Below, one piece after another: positions 1 through 9,800 of a DNA stretch of 64,000 nt; within the stretch, counting starts at the first letter, position 1, and the number at the start of each line of letters is the position of its first letter. The translations under genes and the position numbers were made by a program. The notes under the pieces are model-generated. The model was not told the DNA's origin and did no database searches. It worked only from the letters and a program-made list of their open reading frames with translations. The DNA comes from Moraxella cuniculi DSM 21768 (GTDB lineage: Bacteria > Pseudomonadota > Gammaproteobacteria > Pseudomonadales > Moraxellaceae), in assembly GCF_900156515.1 (NCBI RefSeq), contig NZ_FTNU01000002.1, positions 124,001 through 188,000 of the forward strand, given 5' to 3'.

Positions 1-254
1 TAAACTTGGTGCTTGCTGGCTTTGACACAGTGCCAAATGTGCAATTTACAGCCAATTATTATAGCACAGCTATTTTTTGATAATATTTGCCAAAAATGAT
101 AAAGCTATTATGAAAACAAATAAGTAAGCCAAACACGGCTTTTGATTGCTGCCAAACGCTTGCATCTTGCTGATACTGGTTGCCAATTGCTTTATTTTTT
201 GGTAGATTTTGGTTACAATATTTCAAGTATTTGTTCAACCAAATTAAAATCAGC
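1..254. other. Upstream region of hutC
   Basis: AT-rich leader before the HutC-like repressor. I see no gene in it and no clear HutC operator-like palindrome. Whatever lies upstream, possibly hut catabolic genes, is outside the window. Confidence 0.4.
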
Positions 255-986
255 ATGGCAAACAAAACCCCTATTTATCTGCGTATCAAACACGCCATTT
301 TGGAGAATATTCACGCTGGCATTTGGGCATCGGGCGTTGCAATTCCTGCCGAAATAACGCTGGCTCAGAACTTTGGCGTTTCTCGCATGACGGTAAACCG
401 AGCCATCAAAGAACTAGAAGCCGAACGCATCTTGCAGCGAATCCAAGGCTCTGGCACTTATGTTGCCCAGCAAAAATACAACAATGTCCACATTGAGATA
501 CAAAACATCGCCAATGACATTCGCTCAAGCCATCAACGCTACCACGCCCAAGTGCTAACGCTTGGCTCATTAAACCATGAACAACTCACCACGCCCGAGA
601 ACCGCTGGCTGGCTGAGCTGTTTTTTGGTGGCACACCAAGCGATGACGACCAGCTGTACCGAGTTGATATTGTGCATCATGGCGATGATTTGCCCATTCA
701 GTACGAGCAGCGATGGGTAAATGCCAAGCTGTGTGCCGATTTTATCCATCAGGATTTTGAAAAAACCAACACCAGCGACTATCTTATCAGCCATGTACCA
801 CTTGAATACGGCGATTATCAAATTCAAGCAGTCATGCCGCCCCATGAAGTGCGTACAGCCCTGCTGATGACAGAAGGTGAACCAGCCTTGTTGCACACTC
901 GCCACACCAAATCACAAGGCATGGCGGTAACTTTTGTAAATATGTGGCACGCAGGCAGTCGCTTTTCGTTTGGTGGTCAATTGTAG
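255..986 (+). CDS. hutC: GntR/HutC-family transcriptional regulator (histidine utilisation repressor)
   Basis: A 243-aa GntR regulator of the HutC subfamily. The N-terminal winged helix (about residues 5-75) carries the subfamily wording SRMTVNRAIKEL and a GSGTYVA wing. The rest is a UTRA effector domain ending in NMWHAGSRFSFGG, the typical HutC tail. HutC represses histidine-degradation genes and is released by urocanate; this is family knowledge. The start was set at ATG 255 because the GntR fold begins there, although the frame stays open upstream to 180. No hut enzyme gene is visible, so the regulon probably lies beyond the left edge. The histidine biosynthesis island starts 10 kb downstream, but no link is shown. 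Confidence 0.8.
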   Translation: MANKTPIYLRIKHAILENIHAGIWASGVAIPAEITLAQNFGVSRMTVNRAIKELEAERILQRIQGSGTYVAQQKYNNVHIEIQNIANDIRSSHQRYHAQVLTLGSLNHEQLTTPENRWLAELFFGGTPSDDDQLYRVDIVHHGDDLPIQYEQRWVNAKLCADFIHQDFEKTNTSDYLISHVPLEYGDYQIQAVMPPHEVRTALLMTEGEPALLHTRHTKSQGMAVTFVNMWHAGSRFSFGGQL

Positions 987-1010
987 CTTGGCAACTCATC
1001 AGCAAGCAGC

Positions 1011-1041
1011 TTGTACCAACTACGCCAAGCTGTGATATAAT
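1011..1041 (+). promoter_or_regulatory. Putative promoter of the UvrD-like helicase gene
   Basis: TATAAT at 1036-1041 is preceded by TG at 1033-1034, making an extended -10. TTGTAC at 1011-1016 is a -35 candidate with a long 19-bp spacer. It lies 25 bp upstream of the ATG at 1067. Confidence 0.5.
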
Positions 1042-1066
1042 AGCTTTTTTGTCAAATGTACGCCCC

Positions 1067-2590
1067 ATGAAGCACAGCGATTATCAAAGCCCTGCGATAC
1101 ACGGGGTCAGCACCACCCACACTCGCCCCACACCCACCCAAGAGCAACTTGCGGCACTGGATATGGCACGCACAGGGCAGTCTTTTAAGATTGTCGCCTA
1201 TGCTGGTGCGGGCAAAACCACCACCTTAAGCCTTATCAGTGAGAATTTGCGAGGTCGCGGGCTGTATTTGGCATTTAACAAAGCAATTGCCACCGAAGCA
1301 CAGGGCAAGTTTCCGCCCAATGTTCGCTGTCAGACCTTTCATTCGCTGGCATTTCGTCATGTCAATCGTGATATCACTGCCAAAATCCAGCTGCCACGCC
1401 TGACACCTGCACGACTGGCAGACGAGCTGGGATTGACTGCGATTGGTTGCGAACGCACCATTGACGGTGTCAAAAAATCCGTTACGCTCACGCCTGCCAA
1501 ACTTGCCAATATCATCAGCGAGGCGTTGAGTACTTTTTGCAAAACCTCATCAGCCTACCCTGCACCACGCCACATCACCGCCCCCAGCTGGATGAATGAG
1601 ACCGATGCCGCAGCCCTGCAACAAACGCTCTATCCTGCCTTTGAGCAACGCTGGCTACAGTCCATTGACCCACGCCATCAAGCAGGCATTAGCCACGATA
1701 TTTATCTGAAGTTATGGACGCTGTCGAATCCCATTATCCCTGCTGATTTTATTTTATTTGACGAAGCCCAAGATGCTGACCCGCTGATGATGGGGGCGTT
1801 GATTCGCCAAGACAAACAAACCATCTATGTTGGCGATGCTCACCAGCAGATTTATGAATGGCGTGGAGCCTTAAACGCCATGAAGCGATTGCCCTATCCG
1901 CAGACACTTTTGACGCAGTCGTTTCGCTTTGGGGAGGTGATTGCCGATGTTGCCAATGTGTTTTTGGCCGCCTTACAAGAATCCATTCCCTTGCAGGGCA
2001 ACCCAAATCAGCATTCAACACTTGCCAAAAGTTTGGTTCATGGTGCCAAAGATGCCATCTTGTGCCGCACCAATGCCACGGCTATGGCTCGACTGCTTGA
2101 GGGCTTAAAACTAGGGCATAAGGTTGCTTTGCAAGCCGACAGTCAGCGAATTTTGCGATTTTGCCAAGGTGCAGAAAACCTAAAAAATGGCAAATCCGCC
2201 TATGGCATTCCTGAACTTGCTTACTTTGGGCATTGGGCAGAAGTGCAAGAATTTAGCGAAACTGGCGAAGGTGGTGATTTAAAAACTTGGGTCAAGCTCA
2301 TCGAAGAGCATGGCACTGCCACCATCACCCACGCCATCAACAGCCTAAGCACCCAACGCCACGCCGACTATGTCGTATCCACCGCACACAAGGCAAAGGG
2401 GCTAGAATGGCAGCGTGTACAAATCAGCGATGATTTTTTGTACGACATCAATCAATTGGCGGTAAAAATCACCCCCGAAGAATTGCGACTATTGTATGTG
2501 GCTTGTACGCGTGCCAAAACCCTGCTTGACATTCATCACATCAGCGATTTGATTCATAGCCTACCGCACAAAAAGCTGATTTATGGCTAA
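1067..2590 (+). CDS. UvrD/Rep-like superfamily I DNA helicase
   Basis: A 507-aa SF1 helicase with the motifs in order: a Q-type motif (PTPTQEQL), Walker A (AYAGAGKTTT), motif II (LFDEAQDA), motif III (VGDAHQQIYEWRG), motif IV (LTQSFRFG), motif V (STAHKAKGLEW) and motif VI (LYVACTRAK). Its size and spacing resemble the small UvrD-like/FBH1-like helicases rather than full-length UvrD or Rep. The ATG at 1067 was chosen because a promoter sits just upstream and the preceding in-frame residues overlap hutC and are unlike the family. It probably unwinds DNA in repair; the exact role is unknown. Its stop overlaps the dusC start (ATGGCTAA), so the two are likely translationally coupled. Confidence 0.85.
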   Translation: MKHSDYQSPAIHGVSTTHTRPTPTQEQLAALDMARTGQSFKIVAYAGAGKTTTLSLISENLRGRGLYLAFNKAIATEAQGKFPPNVRCQTFHSLAFRHVNRDITAKIQLPRLTPARLADELGLTAIGCERTIDGVKKSVTLTPAKLANIISEALSTFCKTSSAYPAPRHITAPSWMNETDAAALQQTLYPAFEQRWLQSIDPRHQAGISHDIYLKLWTLSNPIIPADFILFDEAQDADPLMMGALIRQDKQTIYVGDAHQQIYEWRGALNAMKRLPYPQTLLTQSFRFGEVIADVANVFLAALQESIPLQGNPNQHSTLAKSLVHGAKDAILCRTNATAMARLLEGLKLGHKVALQADSQRILRFCQGAENLKNGKSAYGIPELAYFGHWAEVQEFSETGEGGDLKTWVKLIEEHGTATITHAINSLSTQRHADYVVSTAHKAKGLEWQRVQISDDFLYDINQLAVKITPEELRLLYVACTRAKTLLDIHHISDLIHSLPHKKLIYG

Positions 2591-3575
2591 TACAGTGAGA
2601 CTTGCCGTGCCTTTTTCTGAATTATTCGCCCAGCCTGTTCGCCTGCTTGCACCGATGGAGGGCTTGACCGATCCGTTAATGCGGCGGATTTTAACCGACA
2701 TCGCCCATCGTCTGCACGCCCCTTATGATTGGACAGTCAGTGAATTTATCCGTGTAACGCACTATCCACTTCCCAAGCAGGTGTTTTATAAATATGTGCC
2801 AGAGCTGTATCACGGCGGCTACACCCCCAGTGGCACGCCTGTGCATATTCAACTTTTGGGCAATAACCCTGAAATGATGGCACAAAGTGCGATGGTTGCT
2901 GCTGGGCTGGGTGCTTTGGCGATTGACCTTAATTTTGGCTGCCCTGCCAAAACAGTCAATAATCACAAAGGCGGCTCGGTGCTACTGCAAGAGCCAGACA
3001 CGCTTTTTGCTATCATTAAGGCAGTGCGTGATGCTGTGCCACAAAGCATACCTGTCTCTGCCAAGATTCGCTTGGGCTATACCGATGACAGCTTGGCAGG
3101 CGACATTGGGCTGGCGGTGCGTGATGCTGGTGCAAACTGGCTGACTGTGCACGCTCGCACCAAGGTTGATGGCTACAAGCCGCCTGCCTATTGGGAAAAG
3201 GTTGCCCCCTTTACCACGCTTGGTATACCCATCATTGCCAATGGCGAGATTTGGCACGCCAAACACGCCCGCCGCTGCACCGAACAAGCAAACACGCCAC
3301 ACCTCATGCTGGGTCGTGGGGCAGTTACTCGCCCTGATCTGATTGCTTGCATTGCTGGCAGTGGCACTTTGGATTGGGCAACTCTGTGCGATTATCAATT
3401 GCAGTTTTTGTCAGACAATACTGACAACCAAAGTGGACTAATCGGTCGCTACAAACAATGGCTGGGTATGCTGACCAAAGGCTATGCCGAAGCCGAAGCT
3501 CTGTGGCAGGCGGTCAAAAAACTCAAAGACACCGAACAAATCAAACAGCTTATCCACCAAAGCCAAGCTGGCTGA
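2583..3575 (+). CDS. dusC: tRNA-dihydrouridine(16) synthase DusC
   Basis: A 330-aa FMN-dependent Dus enzyme that reduces uridine in tRNA D-loops. It carries the family blocks LLAPMEGLTDPLMR at the start, LNFGCPAKTVN with the catalytic cysteine, SAKIRLG, and GNGE-like ANGEIW plus LGRGAVTRPDL for phosphate/FMN binding. The early VSEFIRVT block and the overall length fit the DusC subgroup (U16) better than DusA or DusB. The start overlaps the helicase stop by eight bases. There is no obvious terminator; about 115 bp separate it from the convergent ABC gene. Confidence 0.9.
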   Translation: MANTVRLAVPFSELFAQPVRLLAPMEGLTDPLMRRILTDIAHRLHAPYDWTVSEFIRVTHYPLPKQVFYKYVPELYHGGYTPSGTPVHIQLLGNNPEMMAQSAMVAAGLGALAIDLNFGCPAKTVNNHKGGSVLLQEPDTLFAIIKAVRDAVPQSIPVSAKIRLGYTDDSLAGDIGLAVRDAGANWLTVHARTKVDGYKPPAYWEKVAPFTTLGIPIIANGEIWHAKHARRCTEQANTPHLMLGRGAVTRPDLIACIAGSGTLDWATLCDYQLQFLSDNTDNQSGLIGRYKQWLGMLTKGYAEAEALWQAVKKLKDTEQIKQLIHQSQAG

Positions 3576-3691
3576 TTTTACTTGCTGGTTTTGTTTTAGC
3601 TGATTGGCTTTGATTTGCCTTAGTTTGTCTTCATCTGCCCTAATGTGCATTGTGATAAACCCACTTTTGTTTTATTTTACCCACCCAGTAA

Positions 3692-5139
3692 TCATTTAAA
3701 ATGACGAACCTCAAGCACCAGTTTATGCTCTGATAATTTATCAATCAGGGCATCTAAACGCTCGGTATTGATACGGTCTAAATTTGCGTCCCATTCATCT
3801 AATAAAAGCACTGCCACATCAAGCTTAGCAATCTCATCTAGCTCGGCGATTAGCTTTTGCCCTGTTGATCCTTGTATCCTACCATTAAAACACAGCTCAT
3901 GCTTAGCTGGCAGATAAAAAGCTGTACTGCCAAGCTTTCGTTTTAATAACAATAGCTGGCTGCTCTTGCCCACGCCATTTTTGCCAGTTAAGGTCAGCCT
4001 GCCGATTTTCGGTAAATTCTGCGGATTAAAAACTTGCTGGCTTTGTTTGATTGTGATGCCATCGGCACAGATACGCTGTGCCAAATCAGGCTCACTCATC
4101 GCCAACGCCTGCTCCAGTCCATCAAGCCTTGAACGCACAACGCTAAGATTCACGCTTTGGTTAATCAGCGTATAGCACACCTGCAAAATCTGCACCTGCC
4201 TTGGCAAGGTCGCCACCAAAACCGCAAGCAGCGTCAAATCGGTGATACTCTCATAAAACAGCCATGCCGTCATCGCCATCACAGGAACAAGTAGGCACAG
4301 CATACCGATATTAGATACAATGTGGCTTACCGACTGACAATGCACATTAGCCCACTTGGCTTGATTAAATTTATCTTGCAAGTGCGTCTGATAAATATGC
4401 TGGCTGTATTTATTGTTTAAAACCACATTGTCCCACGCTCTATTTAGCCACGCAATCAGATTAAGCCTGCTGTTTTGGGCATCTTTAGCGATTTTATCAA
4501 GTTTGCCAAATTGATTTAAATAGCAAAACGCCAATAGCACGCCAACGACATAACCCAACAAAATGCTACTATCTAGCACCAAAACAAAAACCAAGATATT
4601 AAGCACAATGTTTGATAATAAACTTGCAACCTCAAACGCCGTGTTTAGCGTACTGTCGATGGAAGCTTTGCTCTCTTGGCTAAGCATCGCCAAACTTGTC
4701 TGCTTGGTTGTGTCATCAGGATAAAACTGACCCTGCCTAAAAATTTATCTTCAAAACGCTTGATATAGCCAAGCCATGCAGTATATTTGGCACGCTCAAG
4801 ATACACCATGCAAAAGTAGGCAGGTACATACACCACGACCAGTGAGATCACAAACAATACCGCATAGAGCATGGAAATCTCGCCCTGCCCCACCCCTGCT
4901 GCCAAGCGAGCGATAAAATAAGTAGAGGACGCAACAATCAGCTGCTGAATACACAGACAAAGGGCGGTGATTTTCAGCTCTTGACTCATTAGATAATTAT
5001 ATTTGCTCAACATATCCATCTGTTTAACCCCAATCCAAACGGCTAATTTGGGCAAATAACCATACCAAAGCCTTAAAACAAACGCCGTGCCGCCGTTTGG
5101 ATAACAATGTTTAATGCCGTCATCGCCTAAAAATGGCAA
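3692..5139 (-). pseudogene. Frameshifted ABC transporter (fused permease and ATPase)
   Basis: Two overlapping minus frames give one ABC half-transporter. The upstream frame (4645-5139) encodes two or three membrane segments. The downstream frame (3692 to about 4740) carries more membrane segments and a short ATPase with Walker A GKNGVGKSS, a signature-like STGQ and Walker B VLLLDEWDANLD. Continuity is lost next to five T's in the coding strand (plus 4739-4743); adding one base there would restore an unbroken reading through YPDDTTKQTSLAML. The candidate start is near 5019 (MDMLSKYN) but is uncertain. It lies downstream of another ABC gene and a TonB receptor, suggesting siderophore or peptide transport. 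It is a true pseudogene or a sequencing indel. Confidence 0.75.
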
Positions 5140-5519
5140 AGCGGTATAAATTGATTATCTTTAGCCAAATTGTCTGAATTAATGCTGGCAAGTAAGGCAA
5201 GCTAAGCACGCCAAGGCTTGTAAAAAAGATTAAAAGACAGAACCTAAGCAAAAGATTTTTGCCTAAGCAAGTTATCATCAGACAATCGACAAATAAAGAC
5301 AGGTTTGTCTTTATTTGCGATCAGATTGGAAGAAGAGAGGGCAAGATTGACATAAAACTTCCTGTAATTTATTTTATCGTGAACCTGTCCATCAAACAGC
5401 TCATTAAACACTTAAAAACACCAAGCTAAAACAGCCTAAGTGTTTTTATATTATCAAGTTTGATCACATTGTCAATGCCCAAATTTAAAAGCTGCTCTAT
5501 CCATACCGACCGTTCAGTC
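5140..5519. other. Intergenic region between the two ABC genes
   Basis: About 380 bp without a convincing gene. It holds a perfect 11-bp inverted repeat (5291-5301 with 5306-5316, loop GGTT) of unknown role, and a terminator-like hairpin at 5414-5447. The short open frames here are shadows. Confidence 0.45.
5414..5447 (-). terminator. Probable terminator downstream of the YddA/SbmA-like ABC gene
   Basis: AAAAACAC (5414-5421) pairs with GTGTTTTT (5440-5447), with a short inner GCT/AGC stem. It lies about 75 bp beyond the minus-strand stop at 5520 and is A/T-flanked on both sides, so it could act on either strand. Confidence 0.45.
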
Positions 5520-7295
5520 TCAGGCAGTGATGTGCAAGGTCTTATTATGATGGACAGCCAAACCGCTGCGATGACCGACACTGACCACGATAGCATGGGG
5601 CAGATGCGTACCAATCAGCTCATACGCCAGCTGTTCATTTGCCTCATCTAAAGCAGAAGTCGCCTCGTCCAAAAACACCACATCAGGTCGCACAAGCAGC
5701 ACACGAATAATACCAATGCGTTGCACTTGCCCTGGTGTGAGCTTAGTTTGCCATGCACTCACTTCGTCCAGCTTATCTGACAATGACCCAAGCCCCAGCA
5801 CGCCAAGCCAATGGCTAATTATCTTATCATCAGCATTGATATTAGGATAACAAATCACCGTGCGTAAACTGCCCTGTGGCACATAGCCTCGCTGTGGCAC
5901 AAACCAAGTTTTTATGCCCGTGCTTATTATCATCGCCCCTGTGGTCGGCAGTGGATAGATACCTGCCATTGCTCGCAACAGGCTCGTCTTGCCCACGCCC
6001 GAAGCCCCTTGGATTAACAGCCTATCGCCCGCCTGTAGATGTAAATCAATCGGTGCAAACAGCACGCCCCCTGACACTGTGGTTAGCCCAAACTGCTGCA
6101 ACACCAGCTCGTGCTTTTGTGTTTGTGATGACTTATCAGCAAGAGTGGTGGCTTGATTAACCATGTCAATCTGTGCCAAAGAATTTAAAAATCCATACAA
6201 ACGATTGACTCGTGCTTGGTACAAGGTAAATTGCTCATAAAACAAGCGAAAAAACGACAACGCACGCATAAGACGGTTAAACGACTGCACCGTCTGATGC
6301 ACATCACCAAGTTTAATCTGTCCTGCAAAAAATCTCGGTGCCTGAATCATAATCGGCAACAGCATAGCAAATTGTGTTACCCCTGTATTAAACCCTTCTA
6401 GACCCAAAGAACGCTTGATAATCGCCCAACGATTGCTAATGATGGCGTTAAAATAGGCGGTCAAATTAATTCTCTCTCGCCCCTCACCACGATAAAATGC
6501 GATGCTCTCGGCATGATCTCGCACTCGCACCAGTGCATAACGATAATCGCCATGCCGATGTTCTTTTTCAAAATTCAGCCGAATCAGCGGCTTGCCAATC
6601 CACACTGCAATCGCTGTCGCCAAAAGGATAAAGATATACACCAAAAATACCGCAGCTTTGGGAATCTCAATCCCTGCAATCACCAAAACACCCGACAAAC
6701 CCCACAAAATCAGCGTAAATTCAATGGAGGACAAAATCGAATTTAACACCCCGCGAACCATCTCTAGTGTATCTGTGATAAAAGCGGTGGCATCTTGTTC
6801 GATACGCTGGTCAATGTTATCTGGCACATCGTCATTGTGGCTGATGCGATAGTAATTTTGATTATCCAGCCATCTGTCCAAAAGCACCGCATTTAATTTC
6901 TCAAGCCAACGAATCTCAAATACCTGACCGACCAAAATATCGATAATCTCTTGGATAATTTTTACGCCCACCAAGGCGGCATTAATCAGGGCAAAAAACC
7001 AAAACGCCGATGGCTGCATTTCTTGCAACGAGGTATATAGCCCATTATAAAAAAAGGTATTTAGCACGCTGATACGCACCTCAATCAGCACAAAGGCGAT
7101 GAGTGCCACCACCATCAATACCACCTTTATGAGCGAAGTATCAGCAAGGCAGGGCTTGCTGATTGCCCAAAACTTGCGTCCCGTATCCGTCCAGCGAACC
7201 AGCCCAAAAAACATAAGGGCAAACACCGCACAGACCCAAACAAGCGTCTGCCCAAGCCAAACTGCCGAACCACTTAATTCACTCTGCCAATCCAT
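5520..7295 (-). CDS. ABC transporter, fused permease/ATP-binding protein (YddA/SbmA-BacA-like)
   Basis: A 591-aa half-transporter. The N-terminal half has about six hydrophobic segments of the ABC_membrane_2 (SbmA/BacA/YddA) type, including the RWLDNQNYYRI block. The C-terminal ATPase has Walker A GASGVGKTS, signature LTPGQVQR and Walker B VVFLDEATSALDE, then a SVGHRS switch histidine. The start is set at ATG 7295 (MDWQSEL); an in-frame ATG lies at 7307. It follows the IutA-like receptor gene on the same strand, across a hairpin, so a role in siderophore or peptide traffic over the inner membrane is plausible. The substrate cannot be read from the sequence. Confidence 0.8.
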   Translation of the reverse strand: MDWQSELSGSAVWLGQTLVWVCAVFALMFFGLVRWTDTGRKFWAISKPCLADTSLIKVVLMVVALIAFVLIEVRISVLNTFFYNGLYTSLQEMQPSAFWFFALINAALVGVKIIQEIIDILVGQVFEIRWLEKLNAVLLDRWLDNQNYYRISHNDDVPDNIDQRIEQDATAFITDTLEMVRGVLNSILSSIEFTLILWGLSGVLVIAGIEIPKAAVFLVYIFILLATAIAVWIGKPLIRLNFEKEHRHGDYRYALVRVRDHAESIAFYRGEGRERINLTAYFNAIISNRWAIIKRSLGLEGFNTGVTQFAMLLPIMIQAPRFFAGQIKLGDVHQTVQSFNRLMRALSFFRLFYEQFTLYQARVNRLYGFLNSLAQIDMVNQATTLADKSSQTQKHELVLQQFGLTTVSGGVLFAPIDLHLQAGDRLLIQGASGVGKTSLLRAMAGIYPLPTTGAMIISTGIKTWFVPQRGYVPQGSLRTVICYPNINADDKIISHWLGVLGLGSLSDKLDEVSAWQTKLTPGQVQRIGIIRVLLVRPDVVFLDEATSALDEANEQLAYELIGTHLPHAIVVSVGHRSGLAVHHNKTLHITA

Positions 7296-7320
7296 AACCA
7301 CCACCAAAAAACATCAAAAA

Positions 7321-7355
7321 GCCCTTTTTGGCAAATCGCTTGACACAAAAAGGGC
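7321..7355 (-). terminator. Hairpin between the TonB receptor and ABC genes
   Basis: GCCCTTTTTG (7321-7330) and CAAAAAGGGC (7346-7355) form a 10-bp stem. On the minus strand it is followed by TTTTTGATG. It probably terminates or attenuates transcription after the receptor and before the ABC gene. Confidence 0.6.
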
Positions 7356-7361
7356 AAAAAA

Positions 7362-9529
7362 TTAGAAAGATTGCGTATAGCTGATGGTATAGCTGCGACC
7401 ACGACCACCAGAGAATCTATCCGAAGTTGGCAGCACCGTACTGGTTAGGTAGTTGAGGTATTCTTCATTGAGTAGATTATTAACACCGATACCAAACTCG
7501 CCCTTGCCAAGCGGCTGTCTGTAGGCGACATCAACCAGCGTATAACCCGAAAACGATGACTCTCTGCTGTCCACCGCTGGATAATCTCGTGAGAACAGAT
7601 GGGTTGCAGTGGCGGTGAATCGCTTATTATTTGGCAATTTATGCACCAAGCCAAGGCTTAGCTTGTTTGGGCTGATATTGCGTGCTGGCATATCCACCAT
7701 GACGCCGTCGCCAGCAGCATCGTATTTGCCTTGGGCATAAGCATAGCTTGCTGACAGTTGCGTGTTGTCAGTAGCCTGATAGCGTAGGGCAATCTCTGCA
7801 CCCTTAATGTCGGTTTTTTGGCGAACTGCCTGATACCCTTCGGTGAGCGGATTGTATTGCAATGTTGAGCCTAAGTCTGACTTGGACTGATACACACTGG
7901 CATCGGCGGATAATTTTTCGCCATAGAATCTCACACCAAGCTCGGTATTGTCTGTTACAATCGGTTCAAGATTGGTATTGGCGACACTGCGTCCCACATC
8001 GGTAATGCCACGCAAAGCATTACCAACATCTGGCATACCAAGCCCTTTGGCATAGTTGGCAAAAAGCTGTGTGTTGTTATTCACATCATAAACCACGCCT
8101 GCACTTGGTAACAGCTCGTCAAATTTTAGCTTGCCACCTGCCACCTGCGTGGTTGTCCAGCGTCGATTACCAAATCTGGCTGCACGCGTATATCCTGCCA
8201 GCGTCTGAAAGTCATCTACCGTCAATTCACCATTTTCATAACGCACGCCTGCACTGATATTTAGCCTATCAGCCAAACGCACACGAGCCTGCACAAAAGG
8301 CGATACGGTGCGATACACCATCTTAGGTGCCCACGAGCGATTATAACGAATGAGTCGCTGCTCGGTGGTGTCTTGCATGGCATCAACCCCTGCGGTCAGT
8401 GCCAATTTATCCTGCCACAGATTGTCTTTATTGATGGTGAATTTACTGCCAATTTTTGTTGATTCATTTTGTGATTGGTCAAGCAGCTGACCATTGGGTG
8501 CGATACTTATGTCTTGATAATTGGCGGCATAATTTGCCCCATAGCGTGCCGCAAAGTCATTATAAAAAACCTGTGCCGACAAACGCGTACCAAAAAAATC
8601 CTCATCGTCATAAGTGGCATTAACCGTCAGCACATCGTTATAAGGATTTTCGCCTTGCTCGCCATCGATGGCTGGATTGTATTTGCGTGCCGTATCCGTG
8701 CGTCCTGTGCTGCGATCACCTGCGACATTGACATAATCTTGACTGCCCTCAAGATGATAATAATTCACCGAGGCGGCAATTTTCTTATTGTCATCAAGGC
8801 GATAACTGCCCTTTGTCAGCACATCGATACTGTCCGAGCCTTGCACATCGCCTTGGTTGCCATAGATGCCCATCATGAGACCATCTGCTTGATAATACAT
8901 GCCTTCTTTGGCATATTTGACAGCAAACAAGCCATCAACCTTATCATTGCCATAGCTTGCCTGATAGCGTACATCACCGCCCAGACCTGCCGACTTTAGC
9001 TCACTTGATGAGCTAAGCGACACGCCAATTTGTTGACTTAGTCCATCTTCACGATTGGATTTGGTGATGAAGTTGATAATACCCCCTGTTGCACCAAGTC
9101 CTTGCTCGGCTGAGGCACCATAGACCACCTCAATGCGATCCACCATCGACAAATCAATGGTGCGACTCTCGCGGCTGCCGTTTCGTAGCGGATTGGACTG
9201 CGGCACGCCATCAATCATAAACAGCACATCACCCCACGGAAGCTCTCGCCCACCGTACCCAATTTCTCGCTTGCTGGCGCATAACCTGGAATGAGCTTTG
9301 CCAAGGCTTGAGAGGTATCACCACTAATCAGCAGCTGATCGTTGATTTGTTCACGATTAATAATCAGCACCTTTTGGGCGGATTCTTTTAGGGTCTGCTG
9401 ACCTCGTTTGGCGGTTACATATTCTGTTGCCAATACTGTGGTTGGTTGTTCAGCTGCCTGCACGCTGGTCGATAACGCCGCCAAAACAGATACACAAAGT
9501 AGCGATGGGGTAAAAACGGATTTGGTCAT
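7362..9529 (-). pseudogene. TonB-dependent siderophore receptor (IutA-like), frameshifted
   Basis: Two minus frames make one receptor of about 720 aa, the normal IutA-type size. The 9215-9529 frame has a signal peptide ending at VQAAEQ, a TonB-box-like start and the first half of the plug. The 7362-9227 frame continues the plug (MIDGVPQSNPLRNGSRES, GATGGIINFITK) and the 22-strand-type barrel, ending in an aromatic F. The break is at four G's on the coding strand (plus CCCC near 9233): one more G would give R-G-G-D-V-L-F. The plug wording resembles the aerobactin receptor IutA. A Fur-box-like site lies upstream. Phase variation at G4 is unlikely; mutation or a sequencing indel are the alternatives. 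Confidence 0.8.
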
Positions 9530-9602
9530 GATTATTTCTCAAAAAATGAACGATTGTCTCAACAAAAAAAACCGCTTGTTTTTTAACAAGTGGCTTCCTT
9601 TA

Positions 9603-9621
9603 AATAAAAATCATTCTTATC
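9603..9621 (-). promoter_or_regulatory. Fur-box-like site upstream of the TonB receptor
   Basis: The minus strand reads GATAAGAATGATTTTTATT, 13 of 19 matches to GATAATGATAATCATTATC. It lies about 75 bp upstream of the receptor start, as expected for iron repression. Confidence 0.55.
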
Positions 9622-9742
9622 AATAAAACGAGAGTCATTATATATTTATTTTGGCAAATAATCCATGCATATTTTGGGGAATTTTATGGTTTTTTGTGAT
9701 GAAATTCAGCAGTTTTATGACCAAATTCCAACAAATCATGCC

Positions 9743-9771
9743 AAAAAAAGCAGCCTGCCATCGCAAGCTGC
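9743..9771 (-). terminator. tyrS terminator
   Basis: On the minus strand GCAGCTTGC, a GATG loop and GCAGGCTGC form a 9-bp stem with one wobble pair, followed by seven T's, 30 bp past the tyrS stop. Confidence 0.8.
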
Positions 9772-9800
9772 ACAATTTTTGGTGCAATTTTGCGTAATGC

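Noticed and set aside
4700-4760. Programmed ribosomal frameshift in the ABC gene
   Set aside because: No slippery heptamer with downstream structure was seen, and the family is not known for recoding; an ordinary indel at T5 is simpler.
5291-5316. 11-bp inverted repeat as a terminator or operator
   Set aside because: No T-run in either direction and not placed at a promoter; left as unexplained within the intergenic entry.
9225-9240. Phase-variable G tract in the TonB receptor
   Set aside because: Four G's are too short to be a contingency locus.
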